A stretch of DNA of 64,000 nucleotides from Plicaturopsis crispa FD-325 SS-3 (GCA_000827205.1 KN832573.1:281610-345609), one strand, 5' to 3'; numbered from the stretch's first letter, positions 1 through 13,600 are shown. The notes: generated by a model not told the origin, from the sequence alone. Made by a program: numbers and translations.

Positions 1-200
1 AATGTAAAAATTTTGAAGTTCGAGGGCGTGTTGCGTTGATTCCGAGTTCCGACGGCATCTGCTAATTCTGTGCCCTTCACACTTTCCAAGCGCGTACCAA
101 CATGCACGATCAACGTGCCATCTCCTAGTTGCGGCCGACAAGCTGCAAAATCAATACTGTTTCCTTCATATTCGAGTCTGACTGAACTATACTGAGCTTC
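1..200. other. Upstream flank of the Plavaka gene
   Basis: No gene is seen. This stretch would carry the promoter and possibly the 5' terminal inverted repeat of the Plavaka element, but the element end cannot be placed because the window starts here. Confidence 0.4.
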
Positions 201-3200
201 ATGAGGTGGCAGTCCCTCCTCCTCATTGCGTTTCTCTGGACGCTCTACGTCGGGATGCGCAAGTACTCCTGCATCAAAACTTGCGGGCGCGAATTTACGG
301 ACCAGCACTCGTTGAATCTCCACCAAAACCGCTGCGTAACCGCGAAGAATGCCGAAAATGTTTCGCGCCAGACGCAGATTGAGGCGCGGAAGAGCCGGAA
401 GCGTCGAAAATTGGAGAAAGCAGAGGATGCAGCCAAGTTAATGTCTCAGGTACGTTCTGCCGCGCTACAGCGAAGATTTACTGTGCTTACTCAGGGCGAC
501 ACTCTTTGGATAGGCTCTCCCTGACGGCTCCTCCTCCAGCGCAGTGGTACCAGATGTCGAGATGGGCTCGGTCTCCGATTCCGCTATGGATCTTGACCCT
601 GATCCTGATGCCGCCGCTGCTACGACAGACGCCGCCGCCGCCGCCGCCGCTCGGCACCCCTCCCCTTCACCCCCTCTCACCGAATCTGGACGCCACACTA
701 GAAAAACACGGATACCCGCCAGGTTTGCAGACAATCTACCTGCAGGACCAGTGCCGATTCCCAACCCTGTACTGCCTCCCGCCGAGTCAGGAGCAGGACG
801 AGTCCTCCCCCGTGTTATACTCATTGTCCGTGACACAATTCGTACAGGCATGAATAAATTTGGTCTTTTCCGCGAATATCCCCACCGTCCATCCTATGAC
901 CCGGACGCAGCTGTCATGACCAATGAGCTACTTCGTCCCAGTCACACGGCTGCCGCTGATCCATCACCTATCTCTACCGACTCACATTCTCCGCCCTGGC
1001 CCTTCGCGAACATGTCGATCTATCGACTCATGCAATGGTTTAACTCAGGCAGCTCACTGAAATCAGCCGGTGAGGTCACTCGTCTTGCCGCAGAAGTCAT
1101 TACTGCCAACGATTTCGATCCCTTGGAGCTGAAGGGCTTCGATGCTCAGCGTGAAAATGCCCGTTTCGATCGCGCGCAAGCACTTGAAGCAGATGATCTC
1201 CCTGGAGATGGTTGGGTCAAGGATGACCTCGTAATTGAAGTACCCACTGGGGCCCGTGGCGACGTGGCAGGGACCGAACACTTCGTCATCCCCGATTTTT
1301 TTCATCGGGATATTGTCGAGATGATCAAGTCAACATTCTCTGGAGCTGCAGCACGCCAGTTTCACCTGACGCCCTTCAAGCGACTGTGGAAGCCGTCTGC
1401 TAGTGGTCCGGAGGAACGGGTACACGACGAGCTCTATGCATCCGATGCCTGGATTGATGCGCATGAGAAACTACAACGCCAGCAACGCGAGCCGGGCTGT
1501 GATCTCGAGCGTGTTATTGCAGGACTAATGTTCTGGTCGGACGCTACTCATCTCACAAGCTTCGGTACTGCGAAAGCATGGCCGATCTATCTGTTCTTTG
1601 GTAACCAGTCAAAATACGACCGCGCAAAACCGTCATCGGGAGCGTGCCATCATCTCGCATATGTTCCCTCGGTAAGTCAGTCTCATCTTATCAACCGTGA
1701 ACCACACTGAACTCACGACTCGAACAGATACCCGACAAGATACAAAGTGTATTTGCAAGGCTCGCAGGAGGTTTATTTTCACGCAAACGAAAGGATAGCC
1801 TCCTGACACATTGCCGACGTGAACTGATGCAGGCGGCTTGGAGTAAGCTCCTGACACCGGAATTCCTCAAAGCATATTACCACGGAATAGTCATCAGATG
1901 CGCAGACGGCATTATCCGTCGAGTATTCCCCCGCATCTTCACATACTCTGCCGACTACCCGGAAAAGTGCGTCTGTCTAACTAATCTCCTGATCTCAAAG
2001 TCGGAAGCCTGATCTTAGCCACAGGGTGCTACTAGCTACAATCAAGAACTTGGGGCAGTGCCCTTGCCCAAGGTGCCTCGTCTTGAAGGTTGATATTGAC
2101 AAAATGGGCCTCACATCGGACATGCGAACACGGACGGCAAAATTACGGGGATATTTTGCAGAGAAGGTCGCTCTTGCACGCGAGTTCGTTTACAATCGCG
2201 GTATCGCGGTCACAGGTGCTGCCGTGGAGCGTATCCTCAAGCCCTTTTCTTTGGTTCCCACAACCGTGAGTCATGCGGCCTTTGACCGTTCATATTGCGA
2301 ACTCTAGGTCTCATGCCTTCTTCTGTAGAACGTGTTTGCCGAAAAGCTGGCAGGCGCATTCGATATACACTGCGCACTCGTCGTCGATTTGATGCACGAG
2401 TTCGAGCTTGGTGTGTTCAAGGATGTATTCAAGCACCTGATCCGCCTGTTGTACGCAGCCGTCCCCGGAGGAAACGCTGTTATAGAGCTCAATGAGCGTT
2501 TTCGACAAGTCCCTAGCTTCGGTCGCGACACCATTCGACGCTTTTCGAACAACGTCTCGGAAATGAAGAAACTTGCCGCCCGAGACTTCGAAGATTTGCT
2601 ACAGGTTCAGTACATACTCCCTACAATAACCAGAATGACGACTCATTTTTCTGGTCACCACAGTGCTCTATTCCTGTATTCGAAGGTCTACTACCTTCAC
2701 CATACGATGGCGCTGTCCGCAAGCTCTTGTATCGGCTTGCGGAATGGCATGCTCTAGCTAAACTTCGCATGCACACTGACTCGACTCTTGATCTCTTGGA
2801 GTCAGCAACTACAGAACTTGGTCGCGAGATGCGAAGCTTTCGCAAGGGGACGTGTGCTCAATTCCAAACCATGGAGCTTCCGGGCGAACAGGCGGCTCGA
2901 GCACGCCGCAAGAGTCGCAAGAAGCAGGACAGCACGGATTTGTCTGCGCACTCTAATCGAAGTGCCGCCGCCGCCAGGAAGCCATCGTCTAACAAAACCG
3001 AGGGAAAGCAATTCAATCTCATCACTTACAAGTTTCACGCTCTCGCCGACTATGTGAAAACGATCCGACTTTTTGGTACGACTGATTCCTATACATCGCA
3101 AATCGTGAGTCCTCTGTCAACGTATTCTATGAACTATTGGTGAACAATAAGTAAATACAATAGGGTGAACTCGCACATCGGTGGATCAAGCGGCTGTACT

Positions 3201-4547
3201 CACGTACGAACAAGAAGAATGCCATAGAGCAAATAACACGACACGAGCGCCGCGAAACGAAGTTCCGTCAAAGACGAGAGAAAGAGCTGGCAGACACCGA
3301 GTTGCGGTCTAAAACCAAGCACTCGCACCACGGCGGAAATGAGTCTCCGGACCAGGACCCGCTAGTCGACGATGCTGAGGTTCATCACTACATATCCGAC
3401 TCTCGAAATTCTCCACACGAGGTGACTTCTTTCACGCGAAACTTTCCTGATGATCCCGCGACCAAGGTATGGTCTCCAAAATCAGTCGTTAACTTGTTGT
3501 ACTGACTAAATCTATCAGGATTTCATCCCGAAACTCAAGAACCATCTATTGGGCCGTCTGCTCAACTGTGAGTTTGATGGGGACGAGATGTCGGACTTCA
3601 CCGACGCAGAGCGGAACACAGTCCGAATCGTCAACAATCGAGTCTACGCCGTCAATACCCTACGCGTAAATTACACGACTTACGATGTTCGTCGAGAGCA
3701 AGACTGCATGAACCCGCGTACCCATTCCGACGTCATGGTGCGCTCCCCCGAAACAGGTCCTGGTGCAAGCCAGTTCTGGTATGCACGCGTTCTGGGTGTA
3801 TTCCATGCAAATGTTTATCACTCTGGACCTTCCGCCAAGAACCGCTCCGTGCAGCGTATGGAATTCCTTTGGGTTCGCTGGTTTGGGTCTGCCATCGGTT
3901 ACCATAGCGGATCAAAGAGGGCACGGTTACCGAAAGTTGGCTTCGTCCCGGACACAGACGAGTCGGCGTTCGGGTTCCTCGATCCCTCCCTCGTTATTCG
4001 CGGCTGCCATCTCATACCCGCCTTCGTCGATGGGCGTACACCTGCTCTGCTCAACTGCACACATTCGGCAGGACGCGCCGCGGATGAGATTGATGACTGG
4101 GAGGCCTACTATGTCAACATGTGAGTTTTGTCATCTTACGCAGTGCTCTCTATCTCACGGAAGACCCTCTTCAGCTTTGTAGATAGGGATATGTTCATGC
4201 GGTTTTTAGGTGGCGGCGTTGGCCACGACATCTCGGTTCAACGACGCTATGATGCCGACGAAGATACCGAGCTGCGCGGGGGCGAGGATGATCCGCAAGA
4301 CAGCGATTCAAATGCTGACTATCCGATGGACGACGACGAAAATGAGGACGACTCCGAGGAGCTCGATGCTGACCGCTCAGAGGACAGTGGTAGCGAGGAT
4401 CGCGAGGATCGCTCAGTGGATGACTCGGAGGAGGGCAGCGGCTCGGACAGTGATAGCAGTGGGACTGGCTTCAGCTCCGATCTCGACAACGACACGGACG
4501 GCGCTGAGGAGTTTTTCACCGACGACGACGAGTACGGTGCGTTGTGA
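201..4547 (+). mobile_element. Plavaka-type (CACTA superfamily) DNA transposase gene, open reading throughout
   Basis: Transposase of the fungal Plavaka group of cut-and-paste elements. Exons as read: 201-449, 514-1671, 1728-1966, 2025-2265, 2329-2604, 2664-3104, 3164-3466, 3519-4120, 4187-4547. All junctions have GT/AG borders and keep frame, giving about 1289 residues. An N-terminal C2H2-like finger (Cys-x4-Cys, later His and Cys, around 255-330) is followed by an Ala/Pro-rich segment and then the conserved core: FWSDATHLTSFG, the LLATIKNLGQCPCPRCL block, DLMHEFELGVFK, and the segment ending WHALAKLRMHTDSTL. The C-terminus is a very acidic Asp/Glu/Ser tail. The ATG at 255 is an alternative start, because the finger begins directly after it and the first 18 residues are oddly hydrophobic. 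Known of the family: Plavaka genes are common in Agaricomycetes. Inferred: this copy may be young or under selection. Terminal repeats were not identified. Confidence 0.85.
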
Positions 4548-4932
4548 CTGGTCAGCGGCCCACTCCGCGCCAGCGACATTCAGGCTGCGAGACGTCTACA
4601 TGCTATTTATTTTGCTCGTCTGGATCTACGACGCAATTACTACGTGTGTGCATATACCCCCATATTTATTCTATGACTTGGATAGCTTTTCGAAACCTGC
4701 AATGTGCTGTAATCCTCTCGGAATCATTCTCTCCGGTATGTAAAGGTCTCACAATCATGCCAAACTCTTGTTCATTCCTGTCATCATTCTGGTCAGTATA
4801 TATTGGTGCTCGAATTATTACACTGGGCATGCATGGCTATCTATCGCGTTGGGACAATTCCGCTACGCGTATAATTCGTGTGCAACATATGCAAAAGGTA
4901 TAGGGGCATAGCGATTTTTCCCGGAATCCCTG
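4548..4932. other. Intergenic, AT-richer stretch after the Plavaka gene
   Basis: No gene is seen. The stretch should hold the 3' untranslated region and possibly the 3' end of the Plavaka element, but I could not match an inverted repeat to the truncated left side. Confidence 0.4.
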
Positions 4933-5344
4933 ATGGATGCCAAGGAGCTAGCGATCGATTCGCAGCTCCGTCGGAATGCCCATTCGTCTGGATCTTCATG
5001 TCTGCGAGGCAATGTGAGTGATTTTACCGATATCGACCTTCAATCACCGTGAACGCACTTCGTACAGGGCTCTCTCATGTGGCTCGACCCGCTTTTGGGA
5101 GGCTCACAGTGCGAGTCCAAAGATGTATATGCCAAGCTTGCGGAGATTGCCCAACGCCTAGTCAAACCCTTTCCTCGGTCTTCTGAGAAGAGACCACTCT
5201 ACTCCAGGAGATTCCATGTGAGTTGCATCGCAAGCGTTTTGTCAGTGTAGATACCGTGTAGATGTTTAATACTAATAGAGGCGAGGTCCGTCCCAGTCAC
5301 TGCATTTGCGACGAGCGTATGCGTTGCCTGCACTCGTTCACTGA
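4933..5344 (+). CDS. Possible small spliced hypothetical protein
   Basis: Not recognised. An ATG at 4933 opens a frame to 5013 that meets a strong GTGAGT donor. A TACAG acceptor leads into 5068-5217, again ended by GTGAGT, and an acceptor at 5277-5278 gives a last piece 5279-5344 ending in TGA. Every join is phase 0, giving about 98 residues. The middle exon is coding-like (it contains MWLDPLLGGSQCES and an amphipathic Ala/Glu/Leu stretch). The last intron is weak because a branch-point-like CTAAT sits right at the acceptor. The model lies tail-to-tail with the reductase at 5461. It could be a real small gene, a remnant, or chance. Confidence 0.25.
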
Positions 5345-5460
5345 AATTTACGGAGGGGACTAGATGAGGCCTATGCCAGATAGCATTGTCCACAAATTTT
5401 GCACTCTGCGTACGTGTCGAACAAGCGCGTCCGAATAAAAAATTGGCGATCCTCAACCGA

Positions 5461-6639
5461 CTATAATCTCGGTTTGATCAGGCTCTTCACCCCCTCCGGA
5501 TCCAACACAGCTGTAGGATACGGCAACGGCAGTCCCCGGAGATGCTCGCTGCCACCATCAACCGGAATGACCTGCGAGGTGATAAACGCCGCCGCGTCGC
5601 TGAACAGGAAAACCGTCGCGTTCGCCACGTCCTTCAAATTCCCGATTCGGCCCAGCGGTGTCGAGTTTACGACACGCGTGCGGTGCTCCGCACTCTGGGC
5701 AGAGAGGCGCGAGGCGCCCTCGGTGTCGCCGATGGCTCCGGGTGCGATCACGTTGGACCGCACGCCGAAAGGCCCTTCCTCGACAGCGAGGACGGCGGAA
5801 AGCGCGTCTACGCCCGCTTTCGCGGCGGAAACGTGAGCTTGGTAGGGCGTCGCTGGATTCGTAAGGCCTCACTCAGTAAGTGGTAGGGTGATACAGATGC
5901 GCGTTGTACCGACCTCTGTAATGCAATGTCGCGCTAACGTGAATGTAGGAGCCTTGTGTTTTGCGGACGTATGGAATTGTGGCTTTGATGGTGTTGTATG
6001 TGCCAATCTGTAAGAGCCAGACACTTAGCCGCGCATAGTGATACACAACAGAACCTCAGCCTACCGTGTCGATCTCGATGACAGTACGGAAAGCGTTTTC
6101 GGACAGACCAGATATTGGAGCAAGGAAATTACCCGCAGCGCCTGTTGTCCTGTCATGATTGATCTTTGCTAGCGCGCAAGTTGAAACAAGGATTGGCTTA
6201 CCACAGATGACAAAATCTATTTTCCCGAACTTGGCGATCGTCTTTGCCACGGCTTCCTGTAAGAGCTTGGGATCTCTCACATCAGCCTGCGTGGCAATGC
6301 ACGTTTGACCTGTGGCTTCTGACAGCTCTTTCGCGGCCTGCGTTATGCGGTCGAGTCTGTATGCGTAGTAAGGGGAGAGTATCTAATTTTGCAGCAGCTG
6401 TTCGCAAACTCACTTGCGTCCAACAATAGCGGCATCTGCGCCGTGTCGCATCTTCCAACAGCACCTCAGATCGTCGCGTTTTCTCAAGATGTATAAACTA
6501 CACGCACCACTGTCTCTGTCATAGCCCGACATATTCCTGATCCACCTCCCGTGCAAAACAAGACTTTGCCCTTGAAAATATTCTCCTTGAAGACAGCCGT
6601 CGAGTCGACGATAGGTGCGGCTTGGTGAGTCGGTGCCAT
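5461..6639 (-). CDS. Peroxisomal-type 2,4-dienoyl-CoA reductase (SDR family)
   Basis: Short-chain dehydrogenase that reduces 2,4-dienoyl-CoA with NADPH during beta-oxidation of unsaturated fatty acids (Sps19/DECR2 type). The ATG at 6639-6637 begins MAPTHQAAPIVDST. The nucleotide-binding glycine motif TGGGSGICRAM follows in exon 1, then the split segment MRHGADAAIVGRK, the exon with QADVRDPKLLQEAVAKT, the NFLAPISGLS block (5' part near 6110) and SAAKAGVDAL with its active-site Lys near 5830. The C-terminus has GRIGNLKDVANATVFLFSD and VIPVDGGSEH. About six short introns all have GT-AG borders and keep frame. The last residues, Pro-Arg-Leu, resemble but do not strictly match a PTS1 peroxisomal signal. 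The substrate is inferred from overall similarity. The gene looks complete. Confidence 0.85.
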
Positions 6640-9064
6640 TGTTTGTGTAGAGGTCCAAGAGCAAGGAGCAGAAAGAGGCTTATAACCGTCGTTACATTCC
6701 CCTGATTACCCCGCGCCAGAGCGGGGTCCGGTAATTCCGTATAACCGGTTGCGGCGCGCCCGAGCAAGGCGGGCGGCCTGATGCGCCTCCAAATTTTTGT
6801 TTCCGAACCGGCAGGCTGCAGCTGCGCGCACTGTGCACTCCAATACGCAGCTGCAGCAAATACTTAAGTATCGATCTCTTTACTACTTGTATGCTCGGGC
6901 CTGCGGTGAATATAGCTTTGGCTCAGATACCCATTGAAATGATCCAGGTAAGCCTTTCGTGCATAATGGGACACCGTAGATGATATTTAACTACTCAACT
7001 TGAACCAATAGTTCGAAAGGCAACTTAAAAGACGGAGAAACGCAGATCCAATTGCTACCCGATTACAAGTGGTCTTCACGCTCCAGTGCGAGCACGACTG
7101 TGGGCGGTCTCCCAGTTGACGCTATACGACATCGACAGTGACTGGAAACTCGGTCGTCACGTCAATTTTTCGGTTTCGCATCCCTTGTCAGGTCGCTCGT
7201 CAAGACACATAGTCATAGCTGCGGTCCGTGAAATACGAAGCTTTACCAAGCTCTTCCAGTGCTATATATGACTTATTGAGTGACTGATGTCGATGCACCC
7301 CCGTGCTTGATCCACTAACACTGATGGGACCGCTAAGTACACGCAGCATTTTGTTCGGGCTCGCGTTGATGACATCTGCCTTGCCCGCGCCCTTTGCAAG
7401 GATCCCGGTAGATCCTTGCACCGTTACGCGTCCCTAGGCCTCCCGTATAACATGCTGCATTAATGTGGCTGCTTGATGCATCGTCCAACAGCGTCTAACC
7501 TATTCCGGTGTCATGCAAAAGCCTTCGCGTAGAGTACGTGTTCTCCTCGACCGACCCTGCATGTACAAGCTGACTGATACGCAAGCTGCAGGTCATGCTT
7601 CCCACAAACGCTGGACCCATATGCCCGCGGCATAGACATATGTTCGCATCTCGTTTTCGGCTAATGCTGTTTAGCTAAGCGACGAAACAAACTGCAGGGC
7701 CTCCGTTGCCGCACCCGCGCGAAAAACTCCAGCTCGCTGAACGCCGAGATCCCACACACACAGCATCTGGCGTGCGCAACTCCTCTCCCATTTTACGGCG
7801 CCAGCATATTCTCTCCAAATCCCTCCGACGTCTCATCGCAGTCCTGCCTCCTTCGCAAAGCACCGGTCGTGGCTCACCTCTCACGGTACAGCCCACTAGG
7901 TATCTTCCTTCCGCCGATTGTTCAGGGTTGCGCCCCCTCGTCCGATATGGGGTGCGTCAATAAGACGCATTCACACCCGCCACGCGTGCGCGTCTGCAAA
8001 GGTTGAAAGTCAGCGGGCCTGGGACGAAAAAAGGCACTTTGCATCATGGGGCGTTCTTCTTCCCTGAAATTAAAGACGTGTGCATCGAGGGGCCTTGACA
8101 GAATAAGTTAAGTGCCTCGTACGAATTGTCTCCGATATTGCTTGTGCTGATTTCATGACCGGGGGGCACGTCCGGAGGGTCCACGGATTCACATGACAGA
8201 TGTTCGGTGAGCTCTTATCGCATCGACGCGCTCGGAGATGAGCCCGCATTGTGCTACAAAGTAGTCTCTGCACATGCAGGACGCGCGTCATGATTTCCTA
8301 GCCGTCAACGGGCGTTTCTGCGGTGCTCAAACGTGGAAAGAATCAGGGGGCCGAGGGTATCACTCACAGACGTCGAGGAACCGTCGAACTCGCACCAGTA
8401 CCTACTCTTAAATCGGGATCCCCTCGGGCCCAAATTGGTGATCGCTACTCCTACCATATATATATCGCATCCCTGCTTATACAAGTAGTGCGACTACACG
8501 ATTCGGGTACACGAATAGGAACAAGGTGGTCAGTCTGGTCATGGTGGTGGCAGGTGCCACCCGGCACTATACGCACCGAGAGGTACGCCTTCGAACAGAC
8601 CCTCGCCCGTGGAACCATGCCCGGGTGCTCGGTGCCCGCTGCCCTGCCCGGCAACAAATTCGTTCGCGCGAGGGACGCATCAGATACTTACGGTGCGCAG
8701 GCGGTCATTAACGGTCGACATGGCAGAGCATCATCACGATTCGGCGGCGGACGAGCTGCGGCAGAACATGATGCCAAGTCGATGCATTGGGTACGCGACG
8801 TTTCACATTGCAAGATGATCAGGGCTACACATCAGAGGGACAAAGACACAGGCAAAGGCAAAGCAAGAGCACAGTGGACGAGCAAGAGAGTCAGAGTGGT
8901 TACAAACTGCTAAATAAGAGACAAGTTGACAAGGATATAGAGACCAAGAAATATGCGCTAACGTGGATGGATGCACTGTTTGTCGGGCACGGGTGTACAG
9001 AGCAGAGAAAACATGGAAAAGAAATGTCTAACATGCAAATAAGTAGGGGAGCCGGCGTGAAGTG
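6640..9064. other. 2.4 kb without a supported gene
   Basis: Open frames here are short, lack conserved motifs and do not join across plausible introns. The left end should contain the promoter of the dienoyl-CoA reductase and the right end the 3' region of the HMG-box gene. No repeat family was recognised. Confidence 0.5.
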
Positions 9065-10629
9065 CTACCTCCCGCTGGGATGATCTCCGGGCGACCAGTA
9101 CTCCCCTATTACAGGGCCTTGTGCGTATTTTTTCGGAGGATGCGAGGGGGACTGCATGTGGGTGGAGCGGGAGGAGCCAGAAGACGGCAAATGCGACGGA
9201 GAATACATCTGTGGGTTGCGATTCGGATCGGAATTGTATGAGGAGAGGGAATTCATGGACGTTGACGATGCATAGCCGCGAGAATCATAGTATGGGTCTG
9301 ACTGCGGTCCGTTCGAAGGCTGCCGGCTGCCGCCACTATAATTCGAGGACGCCGAGCTGGAGTAACTTCCGGAGAGCGGCGATTGATTGGGATAGAATGG
9401 CGAGTTGAGAGTGGGGAAAGCATAGTCGGGAGAGACAGAGGTCTGGTTGGGTGCGCTGTGCGATCCTGCGGGACCGGGATTCTTCCACGAGGACATCCCG
9501 GAAGGATACTGCTGTGTAGGCTGTGCTGTTGGATATGACTGTGACGCCTTGCCTTTCTCACCTGAGACGCCGGCGTATGGACGGTCATACTTGTTGGGTA
9601 GCCATCCAGGCTGCTCCGCATGCGACGGTGTAGCTCTACCGGTCTCGCCGCCTCCGACCCATGAGTGGGCGACAGACTGCTGAGGATAGTAACTCTCGTG
9701 GATCTGAGGCTGATAATGCGAAGTAGACGGCATGGTACGCGAGATGCGAGAGGACTCGACGGGGGACTGGCCCATCCCATGGCGATCGTAATGCGCGTGT
9801 GACTCGCTTTGGCGGCGGGGGACTTCTATGGAAGATGAATACGGCTGGTGCGACGATCTCGACGACATCATAAATTGGGGGTGGACGCTCGGAGCTGGCG
9901 TCGCGGACATTTGAGGGTAGTCGAATCCGGGGTCCAGGTATGCTTCGCTTCCGAGGGGTGAGGCCTCCATCTCAGCACCCCCGGACAAATCGTCGCCTGT
10001 TTCCGCACCATCCGTCGTTCTACCCCCATCTGTCCGCCGTTTTTTTCGCGTGTTGTTTGGGCGTCGTCGGTAAACATAGTCAGGATATTTTGTATTGAAA
10101 TTATCCTTCAAGATCTTCGCCTGGTCAAGGTAAAATTGCTTGTCGGCCTGCGAATGCACAATTTGAGTCTAAGCACAAATACGTCCTGGTTAAACAGCTC
10201 ACCATATTCATCGCGTTCCACTCCCTGCTCAAAATTTTACTGATTTCTCCGGTGCGCATGGACTGGTTTTCTGCTGAAACCTGGGGCCGCCTTCTCCGGG
10301 CAAAAATCATGAACGCGTTCATCGGCCGTTTCGGTGTTCCATCTGCGTTGAGTGTCTGCGAGGTCAACGCCGCGTTTGGATCCTCTATAACCAGAGTGAG
10401 CACGAATCGAAGACAAAAGGCGCAATTTCTGACCTTCAAGCTCAGTGTCGCTGAGATGAGCGCTAATCCGATGAGAGGCTCCGTAATCGTCGTCGGAGGC
10501 TGACGGCGACTGAGCTCGCCCATAGGATGGCCTGGCTCTAGACGCGACAGGGGAAAGGGAGTCGTGATTTTCCCCGGGCATTGGCATCGTAGGTTGAGCA
10601 TAGTAGGATGGATCATAAAGACGGCTCAT
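9065..10629 (-). CDS. HMG-box (SOX/MATA type) transcription factor
   Basis: DNA-binding regulator, presumably nuclear. Three exons run from the ATG at 10629 to the TAG at 9065. Exon 1 encodes a Pro/Ser/Tyr-rich lead. After an intron ending near 10392, exon 2 enters the HMG box at PKRPMNAFMIFARRRRP and runs through SKILSREWNAMNM. A second intron (about 10203-10150) splits the box, which resumes as ADKQFYLDQAKILKDNFNTK and ends in a basic stretch YRRRPNNTRKKRR, typical of fungal SOX-like factors. The remaining 300 or so residues are Ser/Pro/Gln/Tyr-rich and look disordered, as in activation domains. Related basidiomycete factors act in mating and fruiting control, but the specific role of this one is unknown. 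No homeodomain mating-type genes are seen nearby, so this is not evidently the MAT locus. Confidence 0.85.
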
Positions 10630-13600
10630 GTGAAGGACAAATGCGCTCGACGACGCGCGATCGAAAGCTTTTTAGAGACAGGATGCGCAGCGCGTTTTGC
10701 TACGACGATCCGAGACGCGAGCCCGGGTGGCGGCGTGTCTGGTGCGTATACGGTGCGTGTGTCGAGTGTGCTATGTCGCGTACGGATGAGACAGTAGGGC
10801 TCGAGTGCTGGATGCAGTGGTGGTTTGAGTCAGGCGTGATAGTGAAACGGCGGTGTAAAACGGATCTGAGTACGTACGGTACCCCAGCGCGAGGAAGTTA
10901 AGAGGTATTCTGGACAGAGGTTTCTTTTGATCACGAATGGGATCTCTTTCGCGGAGCTCGATTGCATTTGACAACACATCGGCATCATTCCCTCGAAATC
11001 TAAACCGAGCCCACGTTTGCCTGGCCCCCACAAGGACTTTAGAGTCTTTACCGTGGCCGCCGTTCGTTTGCTTTTGCGCTCAAAACGTAGTCGTTTCTGC
11101 TGAAAAGGCTCGGTTTTGCGACACGCTGCGTCGGCGCACGGATTCGCCCTGTGCACTGGGTTGGTAGATTCGGTTTCCTATTTCGGCTGGCTTCGACAGC
11201 GCGAACGAGCGCTCTATCCCAGTCGCTTGACCGTCAGCGTGTATCCAAGGAAATCCAAAGAAGGCTGTACTCACGTCTCTCAGGGCATTCTCCGCGCAGG
11301 GTGCGTGATTTGACACATAGGGCGACCGTGGTCCATCGTTCGGACAGAAGCACCAGTCCATGCGTTCCCTTGACTCTTCTGCGGCGACAATCCAAAGACC
11401 GAGACGTGCACGGATAATCAGGTTCAGCAGCTGCATGGTTGCCGTCGATGAAAGTTGACGACAAAATAATCAAACGATCTTGGGTGATAAATTGTCGATC
11501 TGTCGAGACACCGGTGGCGGCGGAGATCGCTTAACGGGTAGATATGTACTAGCTCGTACTTAGTGGCGGAGGAGACACTAAAAAAAACTGCAATCTCAGC
11601 CGTATGAAGCGAAGGGCCTCAATCTTTTTCCGCAGAGGCCGATGCAGAGAGGAAAACACATCAAACTTGCATCAGACATATCATTCCACGAATTTTCATC
11701 GCATCGCTGAGACCGCAGTCCAAAACTTGTGCACTTGAAGCAAAAATGAAGTCATCCGGAGAGTTGGCGCGGGCGTTACCGAACAAACCTTCACGGGGTT
11801 TTTAGATGCCAAGTTTCTCCTCAATGCCTCCGCGTACCGTAGTCACTGGGTGCCAGTCGGTCCGCGCACTTGATAGAAAATCACAAAGTTATCAACCTAT
11901 GCGCCGTGTTGGGCGAGGCAGCCTTCGTTGGCGGTGCAGTATCAGGGACATATGTTACGAGACACGGCGTCACCCACGGCAAACGACAACAGTTTTTCCC
12001 GTCGTCCTGGGGTTGGGGATACATCATGGAAAGAAGATACAGCCTGGTAAACCTTCTCTGCGAAACAGGGTCCCTCCTATCTCCCTCATCATGCATCAGG
12101 AGACGACGACTTTACATACTTACAAATGCTGTGGGCCCAGTGCTCACCCACCATCAAGAGCAAGCGACCGGGACAGTGGCAAGAGGACACGCGGGTTCGC
12201 CATACGTATGTTGTCGTCGCATAGCGCGCCTGGTGCTTGCGCTGCACCTAGCCGACGGGCTACGCATGGTCGATACGCGAACGCTTACTGAGCAGCCGTG
12301 CTTGAAGTCGCACTCTGGATTCATCACTGAAATTTCATTCCAGAGCTGGCTGTGCGGAGAGTCTACGGATCCTGCGACGGAACAACCACGTAAGCAGATG
12401 AGAGCACGCGAGAAGATCGGTCGAGTGCAGGCAGTGTGCATGCGATCCCGGGTAAATCGGATGGGAGAACTTGCCTCGCAGATGCGCACTGCTGGGTACC
12501 CAAGATGGCACGGTACCGATAAAGAGCGATGACCGGGAGATGCAGCTGCGACGCCAGAGATGGATGTTGCGAACCGATATCGATCCGTCGGTTGCAACCC
12601 TGTGTCGTCTTTTCGTGCGCGTGCATTTGCAGGCAGATTTTGTGTTATGTTTTCGCGTACTATCCGTCCGTGATTCAGAGTTATTAACCTATGCGCACTC
12701 ACACTCCGGATTCCCGGTTCAATACATTCGCAAGAACACCGGAACTGAATGGACTTAACTTAGTTCATTTTGAAGCCTCCGTGATAATACTTGGCCTCGT
12801 TCGAATATTGTCCGTCGCAGCGGCAAAGGTAATCCCGAGTTTGATGGCATTAGGAGGAATACACCTGCCAGGGGAGCGGGAAAACCTTGGACCACGCGGC
12901 ACCGAGAAGTCCAGAGGGGGAGGCGGCAGTATTTGCGTGTCGTGCGCTCTTGATCAACAATGATGCAGAAGAATCGCAGTCCAGGCTGAGGAAGGAGACC
13001 GTGACCCACGACTCCGACTGGTCAGGGATGACCGCCTCTCGGACGATGGGCATAACCACGAGGTTGCAAGGTTGTGTCTTCGGATCTTCGATAGCACTCT
13101 CGATGCTCGATGGAGGTCCCAAGTCATGTTCGAAGAGAACGTCCGGGGAAAACAGAGTGTGAGACTTGGCGTAGAGATGCCTTTTGGAGTCCTCGAAATG
13201 ACATCGATTCGCAGAACGGCGTACGCCCATGTAGAGCCTGAGTGCGGAGCAGGCACCCAAGGAATGCGGGGTAGGGTGAGAATGCGAGCGTAGCGTGTTG
13301 GGTGCGGACGCGTCGGACCTCCGTCGCTGGAACACGAAGAGTTCTGTATGTCGGCGCGATTACTACAAAATGGCATATGTTCGCGGGAAATAACTTGAGA
13401 GATTACATACATTGCGCCGTTCTGCAGCTATCCTCACGCATAGCTACAGTTAGGTCCCGAGGTGTCTGGAATGCATCTTGCGCGCGTGGCACCCCGTTTC
13501 CGTTCGTGCGACCCCGAGACTTGCGTAGACACCTGGCTCGCTTTTCTTGATGACACGCAGCAACAGGGAATGTAAAACATTGCTATTTGAACATGTGACG

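Noticed and set aside
11870-12702. Overlapping 180-220-codon frames on both strands, sharing a short AACCTATGCGC repeat
   Set aside because: The common text is only about 14 bases, frames overlap in antisense, and no family features are seen; chance is the simplest reading.
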